Shown here in pieces: positions 12,042 through 24,289 of a stretch of DNA of 54,840 nt. Where the stretch lies: contig JAKSYS010000413.1 in the NCBI GenBank assembly GCA_022925895.1, positions 1 to 54,840 of the forward strand, read 5' to 3'. The notes below the pieces were generated by a model. It was not told the DNA's origin and did no database searches. It saw nothing but the letters and a program-made list of their open reading frames with translations. Position numbers and translations under genes: made by a program. Source of the stretch: Fragilaria crotonensis (lineage: Eukaryota > Bacillariophyta > Fragilariophyceae > Fragilariales > Fragilariaceae). The first letter of the stretch is position 1. Every line of letters starts with the position of its first letter.

Positions 12042-14080
12042 ATGGCCTTTGAATGGTTGTATAGAGACTTCATTGGCGCCAATAAGGCCTCAATGGCTGA
12101 AGACAAGCATAAAATGACCATTTATGACACCGGTGAGCAACAATGTTTGGATTTTGAGAAATACTTTAATGTACACAAGTCCCAACATTTGATCATGGAA
12201 GGACTAGATGAGCACCATTTTACAGGTATTGACCTGCGCTCTAAAATCCGTTACTCCTCAATGGTATAAGACAGATAAGTTTGACTCGGTCAAAACTCCA
12301 AAACAATTATGATGCTTGCATAACGCTATTAGCATTTCATTAAAGAGACATGTAAGCCAAAGACGCCTCCAACTGAGGGCATTTTGGAAGTGAATACAAC
12401 ACCAGTGGGACCAAGTAAACGTTCGAGACCATCAAAGACCGCTATTATACCAAAGTAGAATATGATGCCCTATCGGCTGATACCAAGAGAAGTTTGCTGT
12501 GAAACGCCTCAATCGCGGGTACAGGCCCGGCGCCAAAGACAGTCAAGTCAAAATTCACAAAAACAAAAGATCCCAAGGCAAAGGATTCAAACGCCTAGGT
12601 TATTAATAACAAGCCAGAAGGCTGTGAAGCGCAGCATCTCCCAGCTCACAAAGCAAAGGCTGCTGACGACTAATTATTAGGCCTATGCAGCCAAACCTCA
12701 TCCGAGGCAAAGGCCAAGAAGGTCACCTCAAGTAAGTCTCCAAATAGTTCCAATTCATCCGTAAAAATTGACCAAAGAAGGTCAGCAAGTGGCAGCAATG
12801 CAATCGCCCTACCTTGTTGATTCTTAGAACGTTGGTTCAATCAACATCAAAGTTGTTGAAACCAGCAGAAAGGACCTCAATTCTCATGCCAACCGATGCA
12901 CCATAGGTTCTAATGCCAAAGTAACCCAAAATTTTGATTTCCCAATCAACGTCTCCCGATGCTACCTGAATGGTCCGATCAATTGCATTCTTTGCGCTGT
13001 CTCGGCTGCTCCTGCATATGATGACACCTTGATCGGCAAGAGCGTCATCCTCCTGCCTGATAGTTGGCAGTAGTACACCAAGCAATTTGATCCAAGACCT
13101 CGCCCGTACTCGTAGTAATCCCGACTGATGACTCGACAATCAGGATGTCATTCCGTTTACGCTCCAAGAGGTGTGGTCTCTTTGTTTCAAACCGCCGTGG
13201 AAGAATTCGAATCACCACTACTACATTACCTTCTCCAGTGAGGAAGCTCCTAGTACGATCCATATGACGACACCCAAATGACTGAACATGAAGGTGCTCT
13301 TGCCAAACAGTGTTACTAGAAGCAGACGACAACAGAGGGTCCTTGCCGCAAATCTGAATCCTGTTGCCATCGATGGGACTCACTTATCACACAACAAATA
13401 TTGATCGTCCATGGACAATGTGATGCTCTTTGCAATGATGCGAGCAAATGTCTCGACAATCCGCTCGCCGACAACAGCTGGCTTGCATTCAACCCTGCAG
13501 GTCCTCATGACCAACTGTGGAATCGACACTAAGACCTCCAAGGATGGTCAAACAATGACCTAAAGGGCACCTGTTCTGTGCTCCACCCGATGCTGTCTCC
13601 TCGCCGTTTTCGCATGAACGATAAAGCTACGTTACCGACGGCTCCTATTCGATTGCTTCACCGACACTTTATTGTCGAACACCACATCCAGGTAATAAAA
13701 CAGGTGTGCACATTTATTTGCCGTGCCGGACTCCCAATGGGGGACACCATGATGAACGCTAAGGTCCGTGAACGAAAGCGTCAAAATGATGGGACCCTTG
13801 TTGGTACTAAGGCCCATTCCAACAACCCAATCCTCAACAATCGGACGTTAGAGGTGGAGTGCATGGTGGATGGCCAGAAAGCGGAACTAGCGGCGAACGT
13901 AATTGCACAAACATGTTTGCCCAATGCAACAGTGAGGGCAACCAATATTTGCTCCTTGCTGGAATAATTGACCACAGAATGGACAATTCTGCAGTTGAAA
14001 TTAAGGATTTTTCTATCCAACAGCACAGGTTGAACCTGCAACCACGGAGAACCACAAAATGATGAAGCTTGTGTGTTGAA
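12042..14080 (+). pseudogene. Degenerate Copia gag-integrase relic
   Basis: At 12042-12270 a short frame (IYDTGEQQCLDFEKYFNV) aligns in position with the gag block of the element at 4.8-10.5 kb. At 13578-13820 scattered frames match its integrase start (DTLLSN against DTLFSK; the CAHLFA region against CAQVFT). At 13800-14060 the frames LNNRTLEVECMVDGQKAELA and NSEGNQYLLLAGIIDHRMDN match its post-integrase segment (TREYVVEFTDGSTENYFA and SEGNQYQLLSEITDHRSDN). Many stops and shifts show an old, dead copy of the same clade. The similarity stops in the integrase-RT linker near 14,060. Confidence 0.7.
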
Positions 14081-14965
14081 TGGAAGGACAGAAGTACCTC
14101 TTGGGAACACCTCGCAAACCTTAAAGAATCAAATCCTGTTGGCATTGCAGACTCACCCAATGAAGTCTTGTCTGCAACAGTAGGCAGCTTGTCCTGTCCA
14201 GCAATCACAGCACGCTTCTTCCTAAGTATTGGAAGTGAATCATGCTGAGATGAATAAGAATTCAAATAGAGGACGCTAGAGCAAGCCCCCCTTGCAGCAC
14301 ATTCTTGATATTTGGATGAATGTTGTTGGGATTGGTTGGGAAGACTTGTGCATGGTGGTACTGTAATGAGCTGCACACACTGCATTCTGAGCAATGCCAG
14401 TTGAAAGCATCTTCAAAGATTTTCTTCAACCATGACAGACAAACAATGACATTGTTGCTGTTTGCTACTATTAACAGAAGAGTGGAATGATGATAGCAGA
14501 ACACAATTTTGTAAATGTGTGAGAAAATAAACAGGGGAAAAACAGAGGACTGAAACAAGGGTCCCAAATGAGTTAGCTTGCTTACGGAGATGCACAACAA
14601 ACATTTATTGAGAGATCCAATTAATGATGACAACATAGGAATCATGGAAATTGGCAATGTAGTATTCTTTGCAAACTGAATCTCTGCACACCACACATGA
14701 TGTGAATTACTCTGAACATTTGCCAAAATTGATGCCGGCCTGGTTGCACACATTAGTAGTTTGAAAATAAAACTTCTTGTAGTGTCTGTTGCCATGCTTA
14801 AATGCACATTCTTGTCACACTTCATTTCTGATGCTGCTTTGCTGCTCATGATTGTACCTGACTGTCATTGCATCAGTGGCTGTTGTTGCTCATTGTGTCA
14901 GTGTTGCCTGCTGGGACAAGCTGACAATCTTCTTGACAAACAACCACCACCGCAATGATGTAATA
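14081..14965. other. Intergenic, no gene seen
   Basis: AT-rich. A 195-codon open frame on the minus strand (14262-14849) has Cys/His/Ser-rich, hydrophobic composition and no recognisable domain. I treat it as chance. Nothing else is supported. Confidence 0.45.
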
Positions 14966-15215
14966 GCAACTTCCTGCCATACATCAGGAAGTGGTTGTTG
15001 TGCTTGCCATTGTGGAGCTAACCAGTGACAAATGGGACAAACTGCCAGCAATGGTGGATAACCACTTCCTGTCATACACCAGGAAGTGGTGGTTACCCTT
15101 TGCAACAATTGTGGTGCAGAGGAGTTGTTGTTTGGGGCAATCTGCCAGCAATGCTGCAATGGCCACTTTCTGTCATACATCAGGAAGTGGTGGTTGTGCT
15201 TGCAATTGTGGTACT
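14966..15215 (+). repeat. Three tandem hairpin-bearing units, about 95-101 bp apart
   Basis: CAGGAAGTGG recurs at 14985, 15080 and 15181. Each copy is preceded by its reverse complement across an 8-10 base spacer containing CATACA. The middle copy (15061-15090) is a perfect 11-bp stem, ACCACTTCCTG / CAGGAAGTGGT, with loop TCATACAC. Surrounding units share TGCCAGCAATG and GTGCTTGC-ATTGTGG, so whole units were duplicated. Confidence 0.8.
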
Positions 15216-15900
15216 GAATTGTGACATATTAGGACATATTCAAACATTGCTTGTATCCCTAAAACGAGGAGGATTTTCTTTGTGCAGTTTCCTTGCCTAC
15301 TAGCATACTGAAAAACTGGTGATAGCATGTCAAAGCATGCTCTTGATATCAGGGTGCGGAATGACAACTTCAGCACCATCCCATTTGCCACCAATGACTG
15401 TGTTTCCCACAAAATAAATTGCAATATGGTCGCTGCGCTGCATGAAATTGGGCGTTTATGTTTCCTGGATGTCCTAAGCACAATCCCTGAGCATGGAGTA
15501 GAACCAGGATTGGAGCCTGTAGTCTGTAGTACCAATGGATGGAACTCATGGGCAACGAGTTGGCTACACCACCGACATGAGTGTCAATTGAAATCCATCC
15601 CATTTTGACATCCATGAAGCATCAAGGGCTTTGCTGTGTGGATTGAGGAAAATCCGCCCTGGGATCCAACTGGTGTTTGTGATGCCCAGCAATGTGCAGG
15701 TTAAGTGTCCTGACAGATAACAATTTTTGGTCTTGGGTTTGCCTCAGCCATAGGGCAGCAATAAGCTGCTGGGATTGCATACTAAAGCATTGCATCACTG
15801 CACCCCTATCTCCATCATGCCTAATGGTCCGATGGTGAGAGGTTGGGAAAACTGACTGAACTATCAAACCAATCCCTTTGGAACCTTAACCTCTTCAGAC
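15216..15900. other. Intergenic, no gene seen
   Basis: Short open frames only. No protein family or RNA gene recognised. Confidence 0.4.
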
Positions 15901-15939
15901 AAGCAGAACATTTTATTTGCAAAAACACCTTTTATCTTT

Positions 15940-16285
15940 CACCAACATGTGCAACTACACTCATTATCCTTCACCATATTTGCAAGAATGCTTGTTATCT
16001 TTCACCATATTTGCAGAAAATAGTTTTTATCTTTCATTGTACCATACTATTTGCAAAATACTCATTATCTTTCACCTTATTTGGAAAAACACTTGTTATC
16101 TTTCACCATATTTGGAAAAACACTTGTTATCTTTCACCATATTTGGAAAAACACTTGTTATCTTTCACCAACATTTGCAAAAACACTCATGATCTTTCAC
16201 CAACATTTGCAAATGCACTCGTTATCTTTGCAAAAACAGTTCTAGTCTTTCACCATATTCACAGAAACACTTGTTATCTGCCCAC
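15940..16285 (+). repeat. 31-bp minisatellite (TTATCTTTCACCATATTTG...)
   Basis: Three perfect units start at 16081, 16112 and 16143 (TTGGAAAAAC...), a period of 31. Degenerate units extend on both sides from about 15940 to 16285, alternating CACCATATTTG with CACCAACATTTGC. No unique spacers lie between the units, so it is not a CRISPR-like array. Confidence 0.9.
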
Positions 16286-16683
16286 TCTAACATGATGATA
16301 CACCATGCAATGGTAGGATCCCTTGTCTCTTAAGGACTTAAGATGCTTATCAACTGTACTTGGTTCAGATTTCAGGTCACAAATTTCCTTTCCATGTTAC
16401 ACCAGCGCATGCCCATATCGGGAAAAGTGTATGCTCCTGCCCACCTCATCACTTGCCTTTCCGCATCCAACAGACACAAGAATGTCCTTCTTGGCAGCAC
16501 ATATATGGTGGGTTGGAATCGCAAACTCAGGGTTTGTTCTTTTTGGGTGGTGTGCATGATGAGCACATCCTGAACCATCGACAAGGTAAAATCCAATGTC
16601 ATGGACGCAGATGTTGAAGCAGAAAGGACATCCTAGTGCAGTGCACGTGTCATCTGTATCTTGTTTGGAGGCTGAACTTTCCC

Positions 16684-16935
16684 CATAATTCATCAAGAAT
16701 TGTTGCAATTAGAATGGCGGGTTTCATTCCTATAATTCTGTTTACTTGGACTGTGCTCCTCTTCTTCCATCATTGTCATCCTCCGTGTGTCATTTGGCTG
16801 GTTCCCTATAATTCATCAAGAATTATTGCAATCTGAATGGAGCGTTTCATTCCTATAATTCTGTTTACGTGGACTGTGCTCCTCTCTTTTTCCCCTTGAT
16901 TCATCATTGTCACCCTCCATATGTCATTTGGCTGG
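16684..16935 (+). repeat. Tandem duplication, period about 122 bp
   Basis: TAATTCATCAAGAATT occurs at 16686 and 16808. Both copies continue with GCAAT, TTCATTCCTATAATTCTG, GGACTGTGCTCCTC and GTGTCATTTGGCTGG-type sequence. Confidence 0.85.
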
Positions 16936-16986
16936 AAATCATCCATTAACTCTGCCGTCAGCACATGTCAGCTGCTGCTGTCGGAG

Positions 16987-17115
16987 GAGTTTAAAGTTGT
17001 CCACCTACTCAATAGTTATGTACAGATGGGATGTCCAGCTGATGTTAAATGAGTTCAAAGTTGCCCTCATCCTCAAAAGTTTTTTATGAAGAGATGGGAT
17101 GTCCAGCATGAAGGG
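16987..17115 (+). repeat. Tandem duplication, period about 64 bp
   Basis: GAGTTTAAAGTTG and GAGTTCAAAGTTG begin two units. Both end in AGATGGGATGTCCAGC. Confidence 0.75.
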
Positions 17116-17187
17116 TGACAACGAAGCCTTAATATGTGTGGACCCATTGAGCAGATTGCCGCATGAATGGTCAAATAATTTAAATTT

Positions 17188-17585
17188 GTTGAAAGCGCCG
17201 AATCGACCCAAGCTAGCCGGGTCCAATCGAGTGTGTCCCTTTCCTTAACCGAGTATTGTTTGAGTAAATTCTGGCCATCATCAATTGTCATGCAGTGTAT
17301 CATATGTTAATTGAAAGCACCAAAGCGCGCCGAATCGGTCTGACATGGTCGGGTCGAATCGAGTGTGCCCCTTTCCTTCTCAACCGACGAGTGTTATAAG
17401 AGTCAATTCTGTCCGTCATCACTTGTCATGCAATGTAACATTTGTTGATTGAAATCATCAAAAAAGCGCCAAATCGGTTCGAGCTGGCCGGGACGAATCG
17501 AGTGTGCCACATTCCTGAACCCAGTGTTATTTGAGTGAATTCTGGCTGTTATCAATTGTCATGTACTGCAACATTTGTTGAAACT
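17188..17585 (+). repeat. Tandem array, three units of about 130-140 bp
   Basis: AATCGAGTGTG starts at 17225, 17357 and 17496. Each is preceded by a GCGCC-AATCG...GGCCGGG-type block and followed by TTCTGNCC-ATCA-TTGTCATG. The units are diverged. Confidence 0.85.
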
Positions 17586-17599
17586 CTCTCTCGGACGGT

Positions 17600-19238
17600 C
17601 TATACGTAACTACGTAACTAGTCCTCCATCAAACTCCAGAGGGTTTGTGAGGGAACAATTCGTCAAATAAACTGTTCTCGTGTTCGGTAACTGAGGAGTC
17701 ATTTGTTGCTATTGGATATTCATTGCAAACCCACTATGCTTAGGCTTCAAGACACAAAAAGAGCCAATGATCGAATGAGTTCATATCTCAATGGCTTCGG
17801 AGGAGAATGAAAATCAAGCGATCAGTAGTTGATACCTCTCTTCTCTAATGAAAAGAATCCTTTCAAATTGGTGTCCTTCAGTATCCAAAATAACACGAAT
17901 TCATACGAGAACAAAGCGAACAGACAACTGGTGGAAATAACTGCTCCCGTATGCAAGGCACATCGATGATTTAAATTAAGCCCGATGAGAGGAGTTGAAT
18001 GATTATTTCACTCCGCCAAGTCCAAGGCATTCTTCTTAGACACGCACGTAGATTTCGAAAAATTCCCTGAGATGAATCGCCAAGCATTTTATGCTGTCGC
18101 GTTTACCTTCATGGCACTTTAAGGTAAGGATGCCAATGTCCATTGTAAATTGAGTCCGGTCAAGGAAAGTTATCAAGTTGGGTTGAAATAGACTTTCTTG
18201 AGGTTTCTGTATGAAGTCACGATATTTTGATGATGGAGTGTTAGAGCACAGGGAGGTTTTAACACTTCCTTCGTTAAAAGGAACTTGTGATTGCTTTCAA
18301 TTTTCATACGAGTTTTCTCCACTCTTCTGTGAAGTTAAAGAAGCGCCTACCGAATTTGGTTCAGTCTGGTGTGGCAGTCAGCAAAACCATTTCATTGACT
18401 TTTGCTGAACCTTCATGGTTCAGGTGATGTTTATTTCTCGACACAAAACAATGTTCATCAACTTGATGTAAGGTAAATAGTCATTACTCAATATCCCTCA
18501 TGAAATGGATGAGCTCCGTATTTGCTTTTACGGATGTCATGGAACCTTCTTATTTCTTCGTTATCAATTACTACTGAACGACTTGATATGTCAGTGCCCA
18601 TCTTGAGCCTCAATGGAATGATCGACGTATAAGAAATAATTGAGTTCTATTGGTTATTTTTTCAACCAAAACTGATAATGAGAAATGCTTCAAGTGGTGT
18701 ATTGACTTTACCAATTTGGTTATAGAGCTAATGTGGTTCCAACCGAAACTTCAATTTCGATTTTTAGCTGTGGTGTTTACTTGCTGCGTTGATCATGGGT
18801 CTTGTTGTCGTCCACGCACCACGTTAAGGGATAAGGGTTTTGATGACTTTGCATCAGCGAGTGGGCTTTTAAGAATGAACTACGTGGTTAGAATCCATTC
18901 AACCGACACATCTCTTTGAACACTCATCGAGGTAACCATGCGCAGCGGAATTTCTATCCAAGTTGCTATTTCAAAGGAATTTCTGTTTAAGTTGCTGTTT
19001 CAAACCTACGTCATTGTCAACAACAGATTTGAGCATTTTGCCATGTTAAGATAGTGCTCTTTTTCAATTGTGTTTGTCATTCACCGTGACACAAGTCATT
19101 TTTTCTAGCAGTTATCATTTTACAGTAGACTTAGAGGTACCGTTGATCAGCACTATGCTGCAACATTTTCTGGGCCATTAAGGTGAGTGATATCATGATC
19201 GGGTTGCACTCCCTGCTCTGATCGTCAAAATCATCGGC
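17600..19238. other. Intergenic, no gene seen
   Basis: Two open frames (18211-18408 and 18650-18919, plus strand) have no recognisable domain and no coding support that I can see. AT-rich, with no repeat or element end recognised. Confidence 0.4.
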
Positions 19239-19514
19239 ATGAAGCGGAGTGGTGGATCAAGAGAAAAAACCAGTTTGAATCGAGTTGATGTTTTCAATTG
19301 TATGGAGGAGCGCGGCAAAAAATCTGAATACCGATACTATGAGTTGGAGCACACATTTCTTGAGATGCGTTTGAGGGCGCGCGCCTTAATCGAGTTGATA
19401 TTTTTAGGATGTATTGAGGAGCGCGGCAAAAAAACTGAATACCGATGCTATGAGTTGGAGCACTTATTTCTTGAGATGCATTTGAGGGCGCGCGCCTTAA
19501 TTCTCGCCTCATGA
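19239..19514 (+). repeat. 111-bp tandem duplication inside an open frame
   Basis: GAGCGCGGCAAAA occurs at 19308 and 19419, a period of 111 bp (37 codons), so the 91-codon frame stays open through both copies. Each copy encodes EERGKK(S/T)EYR-YELEH-FLEM-LRARA. The period divisible by three could mean coding selection or chance. No family recognised. Confidence 0.6.
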
Positions 19515-19569
19515 GCGAGCATAGATAGGAGCGCAGAAACTGCGTGTGTAAAACGTGTCAGGTACTGTG

Positions 19570-19700
19570 ACGTTGACGAGGTGAAGCTTTCTCGAGATCC
19601 CTCGAAAGTGCGCCTATCACAATCGGTGCTCTCTACAGATGTGAAGTTTTCTCGAGATCTATTGAAAGTGGCGCCTTCCAAAATCGGTGTCATCCACAGA
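19570..19700 (+). repeat. Tandem duplication, period about 60 bp
   Basis: GTGAAGCTTTCTCGAGATC and GTGAAGTTTTCTCGAGATC begin two units. Both continue with GAAAGTG-GCGCC and AATCGGTG-T-TC-ACAGATG. Confidence 0.75.
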
Positions 19701-19786
19701 TGAAATGTTGTGATGCCCAGCATGCGTGCGCCAGAATCAATACTTAACAGTGTTCGTTCGATGATCAAAACTCGGAAGCCGTCCAT

Positions 19787-20200
19787 ATGGTGCGAATGGC
19801 CGTCATTGCTGTTGATGGCTTCATCGGATGGATGCAAAGAGGGTGTGTGTTTAGGTGCACAGCTTCTCTTGTTGGATACACTAAAGGAAGACGCAACATA
19901 CATGAAAATGGTTTCGTTGCTGTTGATGGCTTCAGAGGCAAAGAGAAAGAGGGCGGTGTGTGTTTAGGTGCACAGCTTCTCTTGTTGGACAAACAATACA
20001 CCAAAGGAAGGCGCAACATACATGAAAATGGTTTCATTACTGTTGATGGCCTCAGAGGCAAAGAGAAGGATGTGTGTTGAGGCACAGAGCAACTTCTCTT
20101 GTTGGACAAACAATCCCACAAAGGAAGACGCAGCATACACCAAAATGGTGAAATGCAACTTCTGCTCATTGGACAAACAATCCCGCAAAGGAAGACGCAA
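19787..20200 (+). repeat. Diverged tandem array, period about 70-125 bp
   Basis: Units contain ACTGTTGATGGCNTCAGAGG, GGTGTGTGTTTAGGTGCACAG, CTTCTCTTGTTGGACAAACAA and AAAGGAAGACGCAACATACA. Four to five copies are visible. The later ones lose the middle block and grade into the 318-bp duplication that follows. Confidence 0.8.
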
Positions 20201-20788
20201 CATACACCAAAATGGTGAAATGCAACATCTGCTCATTGGACAAACAAAGCAACAACTGATGAACTGATTTAATTCAAAAAAATGGTCTAAAAGGAGCTAA
20301 TAAGCGTAGTAATCGGTTGTTGTTTTGCCAATAATGTGCTGACAAGCTTATCTTCCAAATGCCACTTTTGCGGTGCAACTATGACAGCAACACCAGCAGG
20401 GTCAGAATGAAGGTGTGGATGTGGATGATGAGGTACTCTGTTATTTACTACTACAGCTGTACCTGGGATAATGCAACTTCTGCTCATTGGACAAACAATC
20501 CCGCAAAGGAAGACGCAACATACACCAAAATGGTGAAATGCAACTTCTGCTCATTGGACAAACAAAGCAACAACTGATGAACTGATTTAATTCAAAAAAA
20601 TGGTCTAAAAGGAGCTAATAAGCGTAGTAATCGGTTGTTGTTTTGCCAATAATGTGCTGACAAGCTTATCTTCCAAATGCCACTTTTGCGGTGCAACTAT
20701 GACAGCAACACCAGCAGGGTCAGAATGAAGGTGTGGATGTGGATGATGAGGTACTCTGTTATTTACTACTACAGCTGTACCTGGGATA
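20153..20788 (+). repeat. Near-perfect 318-bp tandem duplication
   Basis: 20153-20470 and 20471-20788 match throughout at an offset of exactly 318. I see one difference (A at about 20227, T in the second copy). The low divergence means recent duplication, or an assembly duplication. Confidence 0.9.
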
Positions 20789-22789
20789 AGCCTTTACCAG
20801 CATTTCATATGAAAAAGAGGAAACATTTGCTGATCCTCATTTTGTGAATTCCTCTTTACAGATATTCAGTAATGGGTCATTTCTCATTTCTAAAGTGGAG
20901 GTCTATTATTCTGTTATTCTTAACAATGAAGAAGATGATGCAATTCTTGATCATGCATTTGATCATGATGAAGTGGATGATGGTGAGGAGGACTTCTGCT
21001 ATGATGTCTCCCAGCAACCAAGTTCAAAGACACCTTTCATTGTCAACTTCTTGCTACATCGCATGGTATTGACCATTGTTTTGAAGGACACAGGACACAT
21101 CAATTCTTGCTACATCTCATGGTATTGAGTATTATTTTGAAAGGCACGTCAGCAGATAGTCTTCCATACTCCAGAAATGGCATTGCTTGGATAAAAGGAA
21201 TCTAGAAATAAATTTTAGGTGTGAGCATTGCTTTCTTATAATATATCTATGAAAAACCAAACGCAGATTTGAGATGCAAAACTCATTTATGATGAATCAG
21301 GCAAGGATCAGAATTGTAAGACTATAGTAACTAAGGCCAACAGGAGGAAAAATGGTTGCTGTGGAGCTGCTTGTTATTGATATGATCTTCTAGCAATGGG
21401 TGGAAGGCCTTCTTCAATGATTCATCCTGAAGTTTGCTTCCCATCTAATGAGAATAAAAGGAGCATCTTCAATTTGGTCATCATCATCACCATCATAATT
21501 ATAGCAGCAGCCAAAGCAATGATGACATCCTGCTGACACCCAATGCATTTGTTGTACCATCAGAGTCAATCAATTTACAAATGTTTGTTTGAATATCACT
21601 CTCTGTAAAGGATCCTTGGTTTCAACTCTTATGGGGGATGCTTAGATGTCATTCAAAACTATCAAGAGTCACACTGTAGCATGCACAGCACATCAACCAG
21701 ATTTGATCACAATTTCTGCACTGTGAAGCCAAACTCTACTGTTGAGAATCTGACCGCCATCAACCTTCAAGAATACCCAGGTGCACTCTTCATCCTTCCT
21801 GAGTGATTCAAGGGTTGAATTGAATGTCACTTTAATTGCAAGTATTTGTCAAGGGTGACACTATTATAGGCCACTGAAGGTAACAATTTCCACGGTGACA
21901 TTCACACCATGGATTGTCAATTATGAATCCAGAACTGCCATTCAATTATTGTCAAGTTTAAGTTGCCTACTTGCAGATACTCCCAACATTTGTAGAAGTT
22001 CATTTTTGAAAGCTTCAGGCTTGTAAACTCCAGCTCTCATCAGGATGCTGGTGCTCTCGTTGCCATTGGCATCATTGTCACCTTTCAACATCAGGTCAAG
22101 GAAGAATTGGCATTGAACAAATAAAATCCGATTCCTGAAAACTTAATACCGTTTTGGGCAGGTAACCATGAGCTGCTGTTAAATGTATAAGTAAATCAAT
22201 ATCCACCACAAGAGACTTGCCTTTCAGTCACAGAAAGTTGAAATATGCGGAAAAGCACTTCACAATGTTGTTCAGAGAGCAGAAAGATGAATTGCATTTC
22301 TACAAGACCATCCATGACAAGCATGCTGATCAGGCAGGTATATGTGATCATTGTCCTGTTGTTTGCGTAAAGATTGTGAAAGAAAAAGAAGACTTCCAAG
22401 AAAGACAATATTCTGCATACTGTCACTTTGCTTACCAAGGAACGTGCACGAAGCCCACAAACTTGACAAAGCAAGAAACTGCAATACCTAGTTGTGGCAC
22501 AATACTTCCATGAAACCAGACACATTAGTTGAACTACAATGATTTCTGTTTCATCCAGTTAGACACAGATGAGGGAATGCATGTCACTAACAATGATCAT
22601 CTTCACCAATGTGAACCAGGATCTTCAAAGGAAAGTGTGTTACGTGGCTGGGGTTCTTGCCATGTGCCCTTCCTCAAGAAATGATTGTTTTTTCAACTGC
22701 CATTGGGAGGAACATTCTTATTATCATTCTCAATCTGAATGCAAAACACCACCATAGCTCAATTGTTACAAGCAAGATTGGAAATGAAT
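20789..22789. other. Intergenic, no confident gene
   Basis: A plus-strand frame at 20844-21128 encodes an acidic stretch (NNEEDDAILDHAFDHDEVDD) that could be a decayed Copia integrase-RT linker. Another at 22217-22513 is Cys/His-containing but unrecognised. I do not call either a gene. Confidence 0.35.
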
Positions 22790-23620
22790 GTCTAAATGCA
22801 GGTGCCAATGAGCTTGGCTAAGTATTTATTCCAAATGCGGAAAGGAATCGGACGAAGTTACTAGGAAGAAAAATCAGTGATCATTAAGAAAGCATTTGAA
22901 TGGGATTCATACCAGCTCAGAGCCCTAGTACTAGTGAAGCCATTTTGCAGATACCCTCCATGGTATTGGGTTTTGGAGTCCTCAACACACCAAGAAATAT
23001 ATGTGGATACGGAAGGATTCAGGTCTTAGACAAGCACTGCAAATACTTGTACACTGCTCATTCTCATGACTTCCTGGTAACATCTCGAAGCCTCAAGCAA
23101 TCATGAAGTCCAGGATTCAAGAGACCTATTATTACTAAGCCTAAAATACAACCTTCATGGTAATGATTTCTACCAAGACAGGAAAGGAAGGTGGTACTCC
23201 TTGGCTAAGGAGGAATATCAGGAGACCATCATCTGATTGAAACCAATATTTTGAGTCTTGAAGAACAACAATACCACTATCCAGGCAGCGTTCTCAACAA
23301 GCAAGGTGTAAGGACTGCTTGAGATCTCAACATTTGGGGCGGAAATCAGTGCAATAGAAACAGCAGTCAAGGAAGTCATATCAGCTTTTCATGGTGCTTT
23401 GGTGCAGCTGGGAGTTCCATTGGAACATGCAGCCTAATTGTCTGGGGATAATAGTGGGGTGATGCTGATGCAGAATTCAACAATCAAGTACTAAAGGTTA
23501 CTCCAAAAGAAGCATGTGGCAATAGCGTACCAAAATCTTCAGGAAGCCCCAGGTAGTGGTATTGTACATCCATTAAGATCAACGGAAAGTTCAACTAAGC
23601 TGACATATGCACTTAGGCAG
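22790..23620 (+). pseudogene. Degenerate Copia RT-RNase H relic
   Basis: Near 22900-23106 a decayed RT palm is seen (CKYLYTAHSHDFLVTSRS in place of the YVDD region). At 23140-23230, LKYNLHGNDFYQDRKGRWYS followed by LAKEEYQETII resembles the RT C-terminal segment (YYLG...G-W...Y). At 23321-23490, EISTFGAEISAIETAVKEVI, LVQLGVPLEHA and LSGDNSGVMLMQNSTIK align with the RNase H of the element at 4.8-10.5 kb (SSFGSEFVALRTAKDIIV, MFGVPIDG and FCDNNGVVKNTTI). In-frame stops are present. The relic starts where the 12-14 kb relic ends in domain order, so both may be halves of one element. Confidence 0.7.
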
Positions 23621-24289
23621 CACAGCAGATGAATTCTATTTGTCATACCACACTTAGTGGAATGATGTTCAGTTCTTAGTTCTCTGCAAGCAATGGCAAT
23701 CCCAGCAGTCAAACCTGTAGCTAGTATGACTGTGCATCACTCAGACTGGTGTTGAGCTATGAGGAGTGATGCATGATATACAGATCCAACTACTATCAAT
23801 TGTCACCAGATGTCTCATGAATAAGGTGAATTTGTTTCCATGGCTGGGAGTACAAATGAATGCATTGAGAGGAGATGACTCACAAGTGTGTGCATGGTTG
23901 TCAATATGACCGGGATAAATATGAGAACAAGTGCTACAATGGAGAAACACACAATTTCACGAAACTGGATTGTTTACCAACAGTTATAGAAACAACAAAA
24001 AAATGTTGATGAAATTTGTTAGATGGAGATCTTAAACAACTTGATTGCAAAAAACATTGACCAATCTTCTTTAACCATGCAACCTATTATTGTTCCAAGG
24101 AGGCTGGCCAAGCTTGGAGTCCAACTATGTTTGTCAAAGGATATGGGAAGCGAACCTGGAGGTTACGGAATTCATGTTCGCCTTGTAACAAAATCGTGTA
24201 CAATCTACTGAGAGCATGAGTCAAAGTTCCGGAACCCCCTGTGTCTACTATGCAAACGAGCTAACTAACCCTATCAGCGGTCTGAAGGA
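23621..24289. other. Intergenic, no gene seen
   Basis: Only short open frames. No element end, repeat or RNA gene recognised. Confidence 0.4.

Noticed and set aside
14262-14849. 195-codon minus-strand open frame
   Set aside because: Odd Cys/His/Ser-rich hydrophobic composition, no domain, no neighbouring exon signals, in AT-rich repeat DNA.
15940-16285. CRISPR-like regular array
   Set aside because: The 31-bp units are contiguous without unique spacers, and the genome is eukaryotic. It is a minisatellite.
22217-22513. 98-codon Cys/His-containing frame as a small zinc protein
   Set aside because: Cys spacing fits no zinc module I know, and it lies in relic DNA upstream of a dead RT.
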